Positions 54,384 to 63,084 of a DNA stretch of 64,000 nt are shown here, in pieces. The notes beneath the pieces are model-generated. The model made no database searches. It was not told the DNA's origin and saw only the letters and a program-made list of their open reading frames with translations. Positions within the stretch are counted from its first letter, which is position 1. Each line of letters starts with the position of its first letter. Where the stretch lies: contig NZ_VSKS01000005.1 of assembly GCF_008312835.1 (NCBI RefSeq), positions 186,001 through 250,000 on the forward strand, written 5' to 3'. The DNA comes from Streptomyces marokkonensis. Lineage in GTDB: Bacteria > Actinomycetota > Actinomycetes > Streptomycetales > Streptomycetaceae. The translations under genes were made by a program, and so were the position numbers.

Positions 54384-56024
54384 TCAGCCTCCTGCTCGTA
54401 GCACGGCTGCGACAATCGGACCGGCCGCGTCGCCGCCGTGGCCGCCCTGCTGGGCCATGGCCGCCGCCGCGACGTCGCCCCGGAAGCCGGTGAACCAGCT
54501 GTCCGACGTGGCGTTGCCGTCGACCTCGGCCGACCCGGTCTTGGCGCCGATGTCGCCGTCGAGGCCGGCCATGGCCTCCTGCCCGGTGCCCTGGGTGGCG
54601 GTCAGCCGCATCATCTGCTTGAGCTGGGCGGCGGTGCCCGCCGGCAGGCCCTTGGCCCGCGCGAGCTGCCGGCCGTCGAGGTCCGGGGAGACGAGGTAGG
54701 GCTGACGGAAGGCGCCGGTGATGGCGGTGGCCGTCACCGAGGCCATGGTCAGCGGGTTCATCTGCACCTGGCCCTGGCCGATGGCGTTCGCCGCGCGGTC
54801 CGGGCCGCTGACGGCGGGGACGCTGCCGTCGAAGGAGGCGATGCCGGTCTTCCAGTCGTCCCGGCCTAGCCCGAACCGCTCCTGCGCCTCCCGGGTGAGG
54901 GAGTCCGCGGTGAGCGGCTGCTCGTCGACCAGCTTGACGAAGGCCGTGTTGCAGGAGCGCTGGAAGCTGTCGGCGAGGGTGGCGCTCTCGTTCGGCTCCA
55001 TGCCGGTGAGGTTCTTGAAGGTCTGGCTCTGCCACACCGCGGAGGGCGGACAGGGCGCCGGGCCGTTCATCGAGGTCACGCCGTTGTCCATCAGCATCGC
55101 CGCGGTGACGATCTTCATGGTGGAGCCGGGGGCGACCTGCCCCTGGAAGGCCGCGTTGAACCCGTCCTCACGGTGGTTGGCCACCGCCAGCACCTCGCCG
55201 GTGCTCGGCTTCACGGCCACCACCGACGACTCGGCGAACCCCTTCACCGCCTTCTCGGCCGCCGTCTGCACTCCGGCGCTGAGGGTGGTGCGCAGCGTGC
55301 CGGGTTCGCCCTCGGCGAGGGTCAGCAGCGGGGTGTCGGCGGCGGCCTCGCCCGTGGCCCCCTCGGCGTGCCTGATCACCAGCTCCACGCCGGGTCTGCC
55401 GCCCGCCTGCGCGCCGTACTTCTCGCGCAGGGTGTCCAGGACCGGACCGAGCGAGGGGTACTTCTCCTTCGTCAGCACCGTGCCGTCGCGGTCCACGGCC
55501 TCGATCGGCGGCTGCGCGGACTCCTCGGTGACGAGGGTGTCGCCGTCCTTCAGGTCCGGGTGCGCGACGGACGGTTTCCAGTCGACCAGCGCCCGCCCGG
55601 TGGTCTTCCCGCGCACGACGGTCAGCTCGCTGTCGTAGCGCAGCGGCTTCGACTTCCCCTCGTGGCTGACGGCCGCCTTCACGGTGAACGGCACGGTGGT
55701 GCCGGTGGCCGTGCCCGGCGTGATCTCGACGGCGCCGATGTGCGCCTCCTCGCCGTAGCCCGACAGCAGCAGGCCGGCCTCCTGCGCGTTGTTCGTGTAC
55801 GACGCCGCCCGGTCCGCCTGCCCCTTCTCCCACGCCGCGAAGAACGCCTCGGCCGTCTTCCTGACCTCGTCCCCGTCCGGCGGCCCCGACCTCTTCGTCT
55901 CCGACGCGCCGCCGCCTCCGTCACCGCTCACGGCCGACACGATGTTGTAGGCCCCGTACCCGGCCCCTCCCACCATCACCGCGAACACACCGCCTATGAC
56001 GGCGGCCTTGACCCCCTTGCCCAT
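54384..56024 (-). CDS. Penicillin-binding protein, tandem paralogue
   Basis: This 546-aa protein starts at ATG 56024 (MGKGVKAAVIGGVFAVMVGG); the open frame extends 10 codons upstream. It has an N-terminal anchor, an NTF2-like domain, and a transpeptidase domain with PGSTMK, SCNTAF and KTGSAEV. It lies upstream of the other PBP gene on the same strand with about 140 bases between, and duplication is evident. It is probably needed for aerial growth or sporulation septa given ssgE nearby, but this is inference. Confidence 0.9.
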   Translation of the reverse strand: MGKGVKAAVIGGVFAVMVGGAGYGAYNIVSAVSGDGGGGASETKRSGPPDGDEVRKTAEAFFAAWEKGQADRAASYTNNAQEAGLLLSGYGEEAHIGAVEITPGTATGTTVPFTVKAAVSHEGKSKPLRYDSELTVVRGKTTGRALVDWKPSVAHPDLKDGDTLVTEESAQPPIEAVDRDGTVLTKEKYPSLGPVLDTLREKYGAQAGGRPGVELVIRHAEGATGEAAADTPLLTLAEGEPGTLRTTLSAGVQTAAEKAVKGFAESSVVAVKPSTGEVLAVANHREDGFNAAFQGQVAPGSTMKIVTAAMLMDNGVTSMNGPAPCPPSAVWQSQTFKNLTGMEPNESATLADSFQRSCNTAFVKLVDEQPLTADSLTREAQERFGLGRDDWKTGIASFDGSVPAVSGPDRAANAIGQGQVQMNPLTMASVTATAITGAFRQPYLVSPDLDGRQLARAKGLPAGTAAQLKQMMRLTATQGTGQEAMAGLDGDIGAKTGSAEVDGNATSDSWFTGFRGDVAAAAMAQQGGHGGDAAGPIVAAVLRAGG

Positions 56025-56189
56025 CGGGCGATCCCCTCCCCCGTCGCGCCCCACGTCTTCTGAACGTGTTCAGAAAGCCCGACGCGTGAGCACTCTAAGC
56101 GGCGGAAGTGCCGACCGGGACGTCTGTTTCCGTTTATTGTCCGAACGGAGACCGGGCCCGGCGCGATCCGGCCATCACCGGTGCCCTCC

Positions 56190-56220
56190 ACCCAGGTATC
56201 CAGCCACATCCGCGACCGCC
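56190..56220 (-). repeat. Old att-like copy of the pmt 3' end
   Basis: This site matches 57794-57824 at 28 of 31 bases, including an unbroken TCCAGCCACATCCGCGA. Read on the minus strand it encodes RSRMWLDTWV, but the stop codon is lost and differences are mostly in third codon positions. It looks like a displaced, drifting pmt tail left by an earlier integration. Confidence 0.65.
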
Positions 56221-56326
56221 GCTGTCATGCGGTCCTCCGGGGTGGGAAGGCGAGGGCGGTCCAGGACCTGTGGTGAGCAGGGCCGCGCATGCCGCACATG
56301 GGTGCCCTTCGGGGTAGCCGGCCGGC

Positions 56327-56575
56327 ATGGCGGATGAGGCACGGAACGGCGGTGCTGAGCCCCGATCGGCTCGGTCACGCCGGGGATCACGGCTGCGGAG
56401 ATTCGCCGTCGCCCTGGTGGTCTACGGGCGTTGCGCGGTGCTCGCGCGGGTCCTGACCGGACAGTCGTGGGGCAGCGCACTCTCGTTGGCCGTCGGACTT
56501 GCCGCGGGCTGGGTGGTGACGCAGGAGTTCTGGCCGCCCCCGAACCCCCGGCGAGGGCGGCGCCGTAGTCACTGA
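56327..56575 (+). CDS. Small membrane protein (82 aa)
   Basis: Basic, charged ends flank two hydrophobic stretches (RFAVALVVYGRCAVLARVL and ALSLAVGLAAGWVV). It lies between the two att-like copies, so it may be a relic of an earlier insertion. No family recognised. Confidence 0.5.
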   Translation: MADEARNGGAEPRSARSRRGSRLRRFAVALVVYGRCAVLARVLTGQSWGSALSLAVGLAAGWVVTQEFWPPPNPRRGRRRSH

Positions 56576-56691
56576 GCGTCAGCCGTGAAAGCGGCTCGGT
56601 TCGAGCGTGGCCTGCGGCACGGCACTTTCGGTGGCGACGTAGTGCTTGCAGGAACAGCGTCCATCCGGAGCGGGCACACTGAGCAGTGCGG

Positions 56692-57543
56692 TCAGGAGAT
56701 CACGAGCTCTTGACTGCCGATGTGCGCGTGCACCTGGTAATTCTCATGGGTGGTGCAGCTGGAGTCGTAGCACTCGTGTGTGCTGGTGTGGCAGGGCAGC
56801 CCCGTGGTCCTCAGCAGAAAGTCCTCCGACCGCAACCTTTCCGTCCACGTCCTTCCCGCGACCACGAAGTCGATCAGGAGGTCCCAGGTCACCGAGGATG
56901 CGACCGCCGTGGCTCTGAGGTGGACGACGATGCTCTCGCCTGGCGAAACGGTGATCACCTGGTTCTCGAACCAGGCGGACGCCGGCTGGTCGCTGTCCAA
57001 GTCCATCTCCATCCGGAGCGGCTCCTCACCCCCTCCCAGCCCGACTGTGACAAACGTCCCGGTCAGCACATTCGTCCTGGCGCGGACGTCGGCACGCATG
57101 GCGGTCACGACTGCCGGGAGCTCCGCTCCCTGGAGCGTGATGCGCCGCTCGGTGACATTGACCTCGGCGCCTCCAAGGTCGTAGAGGTATCGGTCGATCG
57201 CTCGGTACCCGTCTCCCGGGGACCGTTTCGATCGAGCCGCTTTGGTAGCGCGTCCGGCGTCCGCTCGGGTCAGGGGACCGGGCAGCGCCCAGCAGGCGCC
57301 GACTGGCTGGACCTGCAGGTGCCGCGGCTTTGCGATGTTGATGTCCACCGCACGGCGGCGGAGGATCCGGGCGGCCAGCTGGGGCGTGGCCAGGATGCCG
57401 GCAAGGCCCGCGACGGCCAGGGCAGCGATCGTCCACGTCCATCGGTCAGGGCCGTCTTCTGACGCCCAGTTGACGAACAGGCCAAGGGCAACGGTCGCTA
57501 CCGTCGTCGCTGCCAGCCCTAAACCCAGCCCCGATCTTCGCAC
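56692..57543 (-). CDS. Hypothetical membrane protein (283 aa)
   Basis: Two N-terminal membrane segments (LAATTVATVALGLFVNW and TIAALAVAGLAGILATP) are followed by about 200 soluble residues with beta-rich composition and late cysteines (CHTSTHECYDSSCTTHENY). It is probably exposed on one side of the membrane. No family recognised. Like its neighbour it lies between two pmt-tail copies, which suggests accessory origin. Confidence 0.6.
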   Translation of the reverse strand: MRRSGLGLGLAATTVATVALGLFVNWASEDGPDRWTWTIAALAVAGLAGILATPQLAARILRRRAVDINIAKPRHLQVQPVGACWALPGPLTRADAGRATKAARSKRSPGDGYRAIDRYLYDLGGAEVNVTERRITLQGAELPAVVTAMRADVRARTNVLTGTFVTVGLGGGEEPLRMEMDLDSDQPASAWFENQVITVSPGESIVVHLRATAVASSVTWDLLIDFVVAGRTWTERLRSEDFLLRTTGLPCHTSTHECYDSSCTTHENYQVHAHIGSQELVIS

Positions 57544-57789
57544 CGCGATCTCCGTTCACCCGCTCGAATCAGCACCCTACTGGTGGCATGTCTCATCTGA
57601 AGGTGAATGTCGGTATCCGCTGCTCCCGGTAGTGGCGGTCCATTCACCGCCCGAGATGAAGCTGAAAATGCCTTCCCCAGGCGTCCTTCGGCGGGGGCTT
57701 GGCGGGGAAGCCGCCTGCTCAACGGAGGTATAGCCAGCCCGCTGTAGATCTGCCGATTTCTACCGCGCCCCCGTGGGGCGTCTGTCCAG

Positions 57790-57899
57790 CTAGACCCACG
57801 TGTCCAGCCACATCCGCGAGCGCCAGTCGTCGATCGGGATGGGGGTGCCGGTGAAGATGGGCCAGAAGTAGATGAAGTTCGCGTGATCCGGCCCGGTGA
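57790..57899 (-). pseudogene. pmt: 3' end of pmt (protein O-mannosyltransferase) at element 2 junction
   Basis: The minus strand reads NFIYFWPIFTGTPIPIDDWR, then SRMWLDTWV and stop, the typical C-terminus of actinobacterial Pmt. The upstream 5' part is absent: just before it lie the integrase terminator and integrase gene. This is therefore a displaced or element-borne copy of the gene's end. Recall of the S. coelicolor order (pmt near the two PBPs) agrees. Confidence 0.75.
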
Positions 57900-57934
57900 G
57901 GCCCCGACCAGGGCGTTTGCCTCTGGCCGGGGCC
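57900..57934 (-). terminator. Integrase terminator
   Basis: GGCCCCGACCAG (57900-57911) pairs, with one mismatch, with CTGGCCGGGGCC (57923-57934) just after the integrase stop. Confidence 0.6.
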
Positions 57935-57937
57935 GAA

Positions 57938-59200
57938 TCAGGCGGCTTGGGCCGTCTCTGGGCCGTGATCTTGAGGATCGGACGCCAGATAGAGGCTGTC
58001 GACGGCCTTCCGGGTGCGCCCCTCACTGCTCGGCATCAGGTGCGTGTACGTCCGGAGGGTGAAGCCCGGATCGCTGTGACCGAGGTACTGGCTCAGGGCC
58101 CGGATGTTCTCGCCGGCGTCCAGCAGCACGGAGGCGTAGAAGTGCCTGAGCGCGTGCATTCCGTGCTCGCGCGCGGACGCGTAGCGCTCGCCCGGCTTCG
58201 CCTCGGGGATGATGCCGGCGGCGGCCAGGGCGGGCTTCCAGTGGTGATCGTTGAAGACGCTCACGCGTACGTGGTTGCCCTCGACCCCGCTGAAGATGAG
58301 CCGCTTGGTCACGAGAGGGCCGTCCGGCGTACGCCACGGAAGCGTCACGTCGATCGGTTCGCACTCCTTCGAGTGCTCCCGGAGCACGGTCGCCACAGCC
58401 TTGGGAAGCGGTACGTCCCGGACCTTGCCGCCCTTGGGGAGGGCGAACACGTACTTGCCCCGGATCCGCTTGAGTTGGTGGCCCACGGCCAGCCATCCGC
58501 CCTTGAGGTCGAGTTCGTCAATGGCCAGACCGAAGATCTCGCCCTGCCGCAGACCGCATCCTGCCCCGGCATCGACGGCGGCCTGATAGCGCCGGGGGAG
58601 GGCGGCGCGTACGCCGAAGACCTGCTCTGCCGTCCACGGGACGACGCGCGGCTTACCGGCCTTCGGGAGCTGCACCGTGCGGGCCCGGCAGGGGTTCTTG
58701 CTGAGTAGCCCGTCGTCGCCCGCGCTCAGCGCTGCGGAGACGGTGCCCACGATGATGCGCCGGTGCGACTCCGCCGGCACCGTGGCTTCAAGGGCGGCGA
58801 TCCAGGTACGGATGTGCTCGGGCTTGAAGGAGCCGAGCGGCCGTGAACCGATGTGGGGATAGGCGTGCAGCCGAAGTCGACGCTCCGCGGCCTCACGGCT
58901 GTTGATCTCGCCGGTGTGCGTCTGCACCCAGCGTTCCGCGTACTGCCGGAACGTCGTCCGGGAGGCTCGCGGGTCGACGTACTGACCACGCGACATGTCC
59001 GCCTCGATGTGCGCAAGCCACTGCTTGGCGAGCCGCAGCTCCTTGTCACGGAAGGACTTGCTCTTCTCGGTGCCGTCCGGGCCGGCGTACCGGGCGCGGT
59101 AGCGGAGGCCCGTTCCGTGACGGTCGGTCTTGGCCTTGACGGGCTTCCCGTTGGCGTCGGTTTCGGTCTTGTACCAGCGGTCTTGGATGTGGCCTGCCAT
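57938..59200 (-). CDS. int: Tyrosine recombinase (integrase) of element 2
   Basis: This 420-aa protein has an arm-binding N-terminus (YRARYAGPDGTEKSKSFRDK), a core-binding SAM-like domain (TTFRQYAERWVQTHTGEINS), and a catalytic domain. The catalytic residues are GCGLRQGEIFGL (Arg), MHALRHFYAS (His-x2-Arg), LGHSD (His) and TYTHLM (Tyr nucleophile). ATG 59200 (MAGHIQDRWYKTETD) is the natural start; the open frame extends upstream into the xis hairpin region. It acts on the pmt 3'-end att site. Confidence 0.93.
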   Translation of the reverse strand: MAGHIQDRWYKTETDANGKPVKAKTDRHGTGLRYRARYAGPDGTEKSKSFRDKELRLAKQWLAHIEADMSRGQYVDPRASRTTFRQYAERWVQTHTGEINSREAAERRLRLHAYPHIGSRPLGSFKPEHIRTWIAALEATVPAESHRRIIVGTVSAALSAGDDGLLSKNPCRARTVQLPKAGKPRVVPWTAEQVFGVRAALPRRYQAAVDAGAGCGLRQGEIFGLAIDELDLKGGWLAVGHQLKRIRGKYVFALPKGGKVRDVPLPKAVATVLREHSKECEPIDVTLPWRTPDGPLVTKRLIFSGVEGNHVRVSVFNDHHWKPALAAAGIIPEAKPGERYASAREHGMHALRHFYASVLLDAGENIRALSQYLGHSDPGFTLRTYTHLMPSSEGRTRKAVDSLYLASDPQDHGPETAQAA

Positions 59201-59221
59201 GGGGCGGCGATCCTCTCTCAA

Positions 59222-59266
59222 CAGACAGCAGGGAGAGCCGCGCACGGCGGCTCTCCCTGCTGTCTG
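59222..59266 (-). terminator. 20-bp perfect hairpin between xis and int
   Basis: Arms 59222-59241 and 59247-59266 are perfectly complementary (20 bases) around a 5-base loop. The hairpin separates the excisionase transcript from the integrase gene. Confidence 0.8.
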
Positions 59267-59279
59267 CGGTGGTGTCTGA

Positions 59280-59516
59280 CTAGGCGGCGGTGGCGCTGTT
59301 CTTGAGGCCGGTGACGTAGGCGCGTACGTCGGCGGGGTCGTAGCGGAGGTGCTTGCCGATGCGGAAGCCGGGCGGGCCGGTGCGCTTCTTGCGCCACTGG
59401 TAGACGGTCTCCAGGGGTACCTCGAACATCTCGGCGATGTCGGCGGGGGTGAGGTACCGGTCGGGGAGGCCGCCCCGGAGAGTGGCGCGGGGGTCGGGGT
59501 CTGTCGGCTGTGCCAT
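59280..59516 (-). CDS. xis: Excisionase (HTH_17 / BldC-like)
   Basis: This 78-aa winged-helix protein has RYLTPADIAEMFEVPLETVY, then QWRKKRTGPPGFRIGKHLRY, the form of AICE excisionases next to int. ATG 59516 has GGAG 5 bases upstream. It directs the tyrosine integrase toward excision. Confidence 0.88.
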   Translation of the reverse strand: MAQPTDPDPRATLRGGLPDRYLTPADIAEMFEVPLETVYQWRKKRTGPPGFRIGKHLRYDPADVRAYVTGLKNSATAA

Positions 59517-59569
59517 AGGAACTCCAAGCGGGGAGAGCATGGCCGCCTCTGTCCGAGGTGCGGAATCCT

Positions 59570-59775
59570 GCGTCATCGCGTCACCTGTGACACGCGTCGC
59601 TTTGACCTGCAGTCTCGCGGTGACGCAAGGCTTCTGGACGCGTCATCTGGTGACACAGGTCCTCGTCACCAGATGACGCGAGTGACACGGGATGACGCAG
59701 CCTCCGCCTACCTGCGTCACTGCTGTAACAGCAGGTCGCCGGGCGCTTGCCGTCTTCGGGTGACGCAGGTGACGC
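59570..59775. repeat. Iteron-like cluster of TGACGC/GCGTCA
   Basis: Nine copies of TGACGC in both orientations (59570, 59578, 59621, 59640, 59674, 59693, 59714, 59761, 59770), plus TGACAC variants, lie between xis and rep. This is the main content of the gene-free stretch 59517-59952. Candidate replication origin or regulator-binding array. Confidence 0.65.
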
Positions 59776-59890
59776 AGCGTCCCTTTCCTTCGGACAAGAG
59801 AAGGGGGGTGTCTGTTGTGGTCCGCGGTTCAAGCGCGAAGAAGGAGCCGCTTCGCGGCGCGACATCGCAGGGCGGCTGCGCCGCCGAACA

Positions 59891-59927
59891 GCAAGAGGAG
59901 CACGCCGGGCGGGGGTGCTCCTCTTGC
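59891..59927 (-). terminator. Terminator of the replication operon
   Basis: GCAAGAGGAGCAC (59891-59903) pairs perfectly with GTGCTCCTCTTGC (59915-59927), with an 11-base loop, just downstream of the rep stop. Confidence 0.7.
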
Positions 59928-59952
59928 TTGTGCAGGGGAGTGATGCCGCCGG

Positions 59953-61431
59953 TCAGAACGCCGGTGCCTGCTCGTGCGGGGGCGGCGGGGCCGGGGGCCG
60001 GGTCATCTCGATGTAGCGAGCCGTGCTGGTGCGGCCCCAGTCGATGAGGACGCCGCGGGCGGCGAGGGTGGGCTGAAGGCGCTTGAGACGGTCCGAGAGC
60101 ACCTTGCCCGTGGTCGGCCACCCCTTGGGCAGGGGGCGGCACTCCTCACCGCTATAGAGGCCCGTGAGGCAGTGCAGCCACTCGGTGGACGTCATCCGCT
60201 GCTCTGCCCCGGCGTCAAGGCCGGCGGCGTGCTTCAGCACGGTCTGTGCCAAGAGGTCGCCCTCGATGACGTCGTCGTTCAGGTCGTCCAGGGCGGCCCG
60301 GTAGGCGCCCAGCGCTCCGAGACCGGTCGCCGCGTCCAGCTGCGCGCACAGGTGGGCGAAGTCGGCCATGCGCAGGTCGGTGGGGATGTCCGCATCCGCC
60401 GCGCGCACCTGCACGGTGAGGTCCAGGAGGGAGCCCAGGATCACGGGCAGGGCCTCTTCGAACTCGGCCCACAACTCCGCTTCGGTACGCCGGGTGCGGG
60501 GGCGTTCCAGGCGTAGCGGCAACAGCCGTTCGGCGAGGTCGGGCCGGATGACACCCACGTCGATGCCGGTCAGCAGTAGAGGGCGGCGGTAGCGGGCGCG
60601 GACGACGTCCCCGTCGGTGTAGAGGGCACGCTTGATGGTCTCGGCACCGGTGACGATGCAGCACATCAGGTCGGACAGGTCCGGGGCGAGGTGAGAGAGG
60701 TTGTCCAGGGCGGTGACCCATCCGGCGGCCACAGCCGCGATCAGGTTCTCCTCGTCCTTCGGTGCCCGGCGCAGGTCGCCGGTCATGCCCTCGATGATCC
60801 GCACGAGCATCCGGCCGCCGGTGGACTTCCCCGCGCCCTGGGGGCCGGTGAGGAAGGGGGCGGGGACAGGCACGGACGGTCCGAGGCAGCCGATGAGCCA
60901 GGCGATGGCCAGGCACTCGGTTTCCGCGGTGGCGAAGTTGCACAGCCGCAGCAGGGCGTCGATGCCCTTGCCGTCGGTGTCCTTGGCGGGCAGGGGCAGT
61001 TCCCCGGTGAGCTGGGTACGGCGCCAGCACACCTCACGCGGGTCGGGAATGGCGATGTCCCAGCCGGTGGGATGGATACGGACCGACCGCCCGTCGTCGC
61101 GGCCCAGGTCCAGCCACGTCGCGCCGTCGAATCCGGGGGCGACGCGGATGTGGACGGCCTGTACTCGCTGGCTCATCGCCAGTGCCTCGATCAAGTCCAG
61201 TGCCTCTTTCAAAGCAGTGCCGTTGAACACGCCGTGCCCGTCGTTGAACAGGCCGACCATGAGTTCTTGCCGGTGACTGCCCGAGGTGCCCTGGGAACGG
61301 ATCGGACGGGCCACGGGGTGGCCGTTCCTCTGCGCGTACACGGTCCCGTCGGCGGTGCGGAAGTACCGGAAGTGCGCCTGCGCGTAGTCGGCGATGACTT
61401 CGCGGGCGGGAGCCTTGTCGTCGTCGGACAT
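59953..61431 (-). CDS. Replication ATPase/helicase-like protein of element 2
   Basis: This 492-aa protein has Walker A TGPQGAGKSTGG (about residues 193-204) and a following ALDNLSHLAPDLSDL Walker-B-like stretch. ATG 61431 follows the primase-polymerase stop by two bases, so the two genes are co-transcribed. Proteins of this kind replace RepSA-type nickases in AICEs that use a primase-polymerase for replication. It is weakly related to D5-type phage primase-helicases. Confidence 0.78.
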   Translation of the reverse strand: MSDDDKAPAREVIADYAQAHFRYFRTADGTVYAQRNGHPVARPIRSQGTSGSHRQELMVGLFNDGHGVFNGTALKEALDLIEALAMSQRVQAVHIRVAPGFDGATWLDLGRDDGRSVRIHPTGWDIAIPDPREVCWRRTQLTGELPLPAKDTDGKGIDALLRLCNFATAETECLAIAWLIGCLGPSVPVPAPFLTGPQGAGKSTGGRMLVRIIEGMTGDLRRAPKDEENLIAAVAAGWVTALDNLSHLAPDLSDLMCCIVTGAETIKRALYTDGDVVRARYRRPLLLTGIDVGVIRPDLAERLLPLRLERPRTRRTEAELWAEFEEALPVILGSLLDLTVQVRAADADIPTDLRMADFAHLCAQLDAATGLGALGAYRAALDDLNDDVIEGDLLAQTVLKHAAGLDAGAEQRMTSTEWLHCLTGLYSGEECRPLPKGWPTTGKVLSDRLKRLQPTLAARGVLIDWGRTSTARYIEMTRPPAPPPPHEQAPAF

Positions 61432-61433
61432 GG

Positions 61434-62321
61434 TCACAGTCCCAACGTGGTGCGGGCGTTGGTCCACGCTTCGGTGCAGTGCCGCAGGGTCTCGCCCTTG
61501 GCCTGCGCGGCGGTGAACAGCCGTGTCATGTGGGCGTCGGTGAAGCAGCCGCACCGGCCGTGCGTGGACAGCACGGCGAGGAACGTCCGGTACACGGTCG
61601 CGTGCACCGCGCTGCGGGCCTCGGTGATGCGCTGCTCGGCCATGGCGATGCCACGCTCCAGATAGGCGGGTGTGCGGTGCGGGCACTCCCCACCCTCGGA
61701 CCGTGCGGGCATGGCGACGGCCTGCAGTACCGGCCGGACCGGGGAGTGATCCTTGGTGGCCAGCGCGCGGACGACGTCCGGCAGGACGGTCATGGTGCCG
61801 GCGCCGGGTCCGAGGTAACGGGCGTAGGACATGGAGGACTTGATGTCGATGCCGGGCCGTACCGCGTTGTGTGACGTCATGGTGCCCCGGTAGATCCAGT
61901 GCTCACCGCGCGTCGTCACCACGGTCCGCGTTACGGGCAGGGTCTCGCGGGCCCATGCGATGGCGGCCCGGTCGTCCAGGTCCACCACGGTCAGGCCGGC
62001 GCCGCCGGGGTGGTAGGCGACGGAGACGGCCCGCCGCCATGCGGCCGTCCAGGCCGGGGAGGCGAGGACGGCCGGGTCGGTGGTGGCGGCGGCCCAGGCG
62101 TGGCAGACGCCGGGGCACCCGCACGGGCCCGCGCTCTTCATGTTCGGCCGGCCACCGCACGCATTCCGCGCGCACTGGTGGCAGTTGCCGAACGGCACCT
62201 TCCCCTGTCGCAGGGGCAGCACCGGCACACCGGTAGCGGCCAGCTCCAGTGCGGTCCGCAGGGGTTCGGGCAGCCGCGGCTGTGGGCCGGGCACTCGCCG
62301 GATGGTGGTGGGTTGGGTCAT
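61434..62321 (-). CDS. Bifunctional primase-polymerase (Prim-Pol, AEP) domain protein
   Basis: This 295-aa protein has an N-terminal Prim-Pol domain: GVPVLPLRQGKVPF, and VVDLDDRAAIAWARETLP, a catalytic acidic region, then TVVTTRGEHWIYRG. Four or more cysteines (CHQC, CGCPGVC) sit in an insert. It makes primers for element replication. It lies directly upstream of the replication ATPase with a 2-base gap. Confidence 0.82.
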   Translation of the reverse strand: MTQPTTIRRVPGPQPRLPEPLRTALELAATGVPVLPLRQGKVPFGNCHQCARNACGGRPNMKSAGPCGCPGVCHAWAAATTDPAVLASPAWTAAWRRAVSVAYHPGGAGLTVVDLDDRAAIAWARETLPVTRTVVTTRGEHWIYRGTMTSHNAVRPGIDIKSSMSYARYLGPGAGTMTVLPDVVRALATKDHSPVRPVLQAVAMPARSEGGECPHRTPAYLERGIAMAEQRITEARSAVHATVYRTFLAVLSTHGRCGCFTDAHMTRLFTAAQAKGETLRHCTEAWTNARTTLGL

Positions 62322-62410
62322 GCTGGGAGACCTCCACAGGTCAGGTGATGGCTGGTGGACAGGGGCGGCCCCGGTGTTCTTGGCGGAATCGGGGGCCGCC
62401 CTTGGCGTAG

Positions 62411-62878
62411 CTAGCCGTGGAAGTGGTTGCGCTTGAACACCGCCCGGCGGATGTTCACCGTGGTGCCGCCCTTGTGGCCGCTCGAACCGAGGACCTGGAC
62501 GGCGATCCATCCGCCGAAGATGACGGCGGCCAGGATGATGAGCTGGGAGACGAACGCCGTCAGGGCGGCGATGAATGAGGTGAGCAACAGCAGTCCGCCG
62601 CACACCGCGAGGAATCCAACGCCCCCAAGGGCGACGTTCACCGCCGTGCGCGAGACGGCCGGCTTAGCCGCGACCGGGGCGGGCTGCGGGTGATCGATGG
62701 CGTAGCCGGTGACGATCCGGCCGTCCGGCAGGACGATGCTCGCGACCGCCGGAACGGTGCCCGGCTGGACGTGGACGACCGGTGCCGGGTGGACGACGGC
62801 AGGCGGCCGTATCGGGGTCGGGTGGTAGGTGGTCACAGCCCGTTCGCCGGACACTCGGTGGGCGTGTTCGGGATGCAT
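62411..62878 (-). CDS. Small membrane protein of element 2 (SpdB-like)
   Basis: This 155-aa protein has a Pro-rich N-terminus and two hydrophobic segments (VALGGVGFLAVCGGLLLL and QLIILAAVIFGGWIAV). ATG 62878 has GGAAGGGA 7 bases upstream. Its place next to traB fits the spread (Spd) proteins of AICEs. Confidence 0.65.
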   Translation of the reverse strand: MHPEHAHRVSGERAVTTYHPTPIRPPAVVHPAPVVHVQPGTVPAVASIVLPDGRIVTGYAIDHPQPAPVAAKPAVSRTAVNVALGGVGFLAVCGGLLLLTSFIAALTAFVSQLIILAAVIFGGWIAVQVLGSSGHKGGTTVNIRRAVFKRNHFHG

Positions 62879-62969
62879 GCGGAATCCCTTCCGGCACATG
62901 GCCAGGGAGGCAACGGCACCCCCTTCGGGGTGCCGTGTGGACGGGCTTTCGGGGGTCTGACCTGTGCGC

Positions 62970-63081
62970 CTCCCTGACTCCCTGGACGATCATTCGTGCA
63001 GGTCAGGGTCAGGGAGGACGGTCAGGGAGGGGTTCAGGGAGTTCTCCCTGTCTCCCTGACCCGCAGCGGGTTGGCTCCCTG
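62970..63081. repeat. Cluster of CTCCCTGA/TCAGGGAG repeats, candidate clt
   Basis: Nine copies of the CTCCCTG(A) unit in two orientations lie between the membrane-protein gene and the end of the traB gene: 62970, 62978, 63003, 63009, 63022, 63034, 63044, 63052, 63075. Known: TraB hexamers recognise 8-base repeats in clt, typically at the 3' end of traB, as here. Confidence 0.65.
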
Positions 63082-63084
63082 TCG

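Noticed and set aside
57790-57900. tRNA gene as target of element 2
   Set aside because: No cloverleaf can be drawn; the sequence is protein-coding (Pmt C-terminus).
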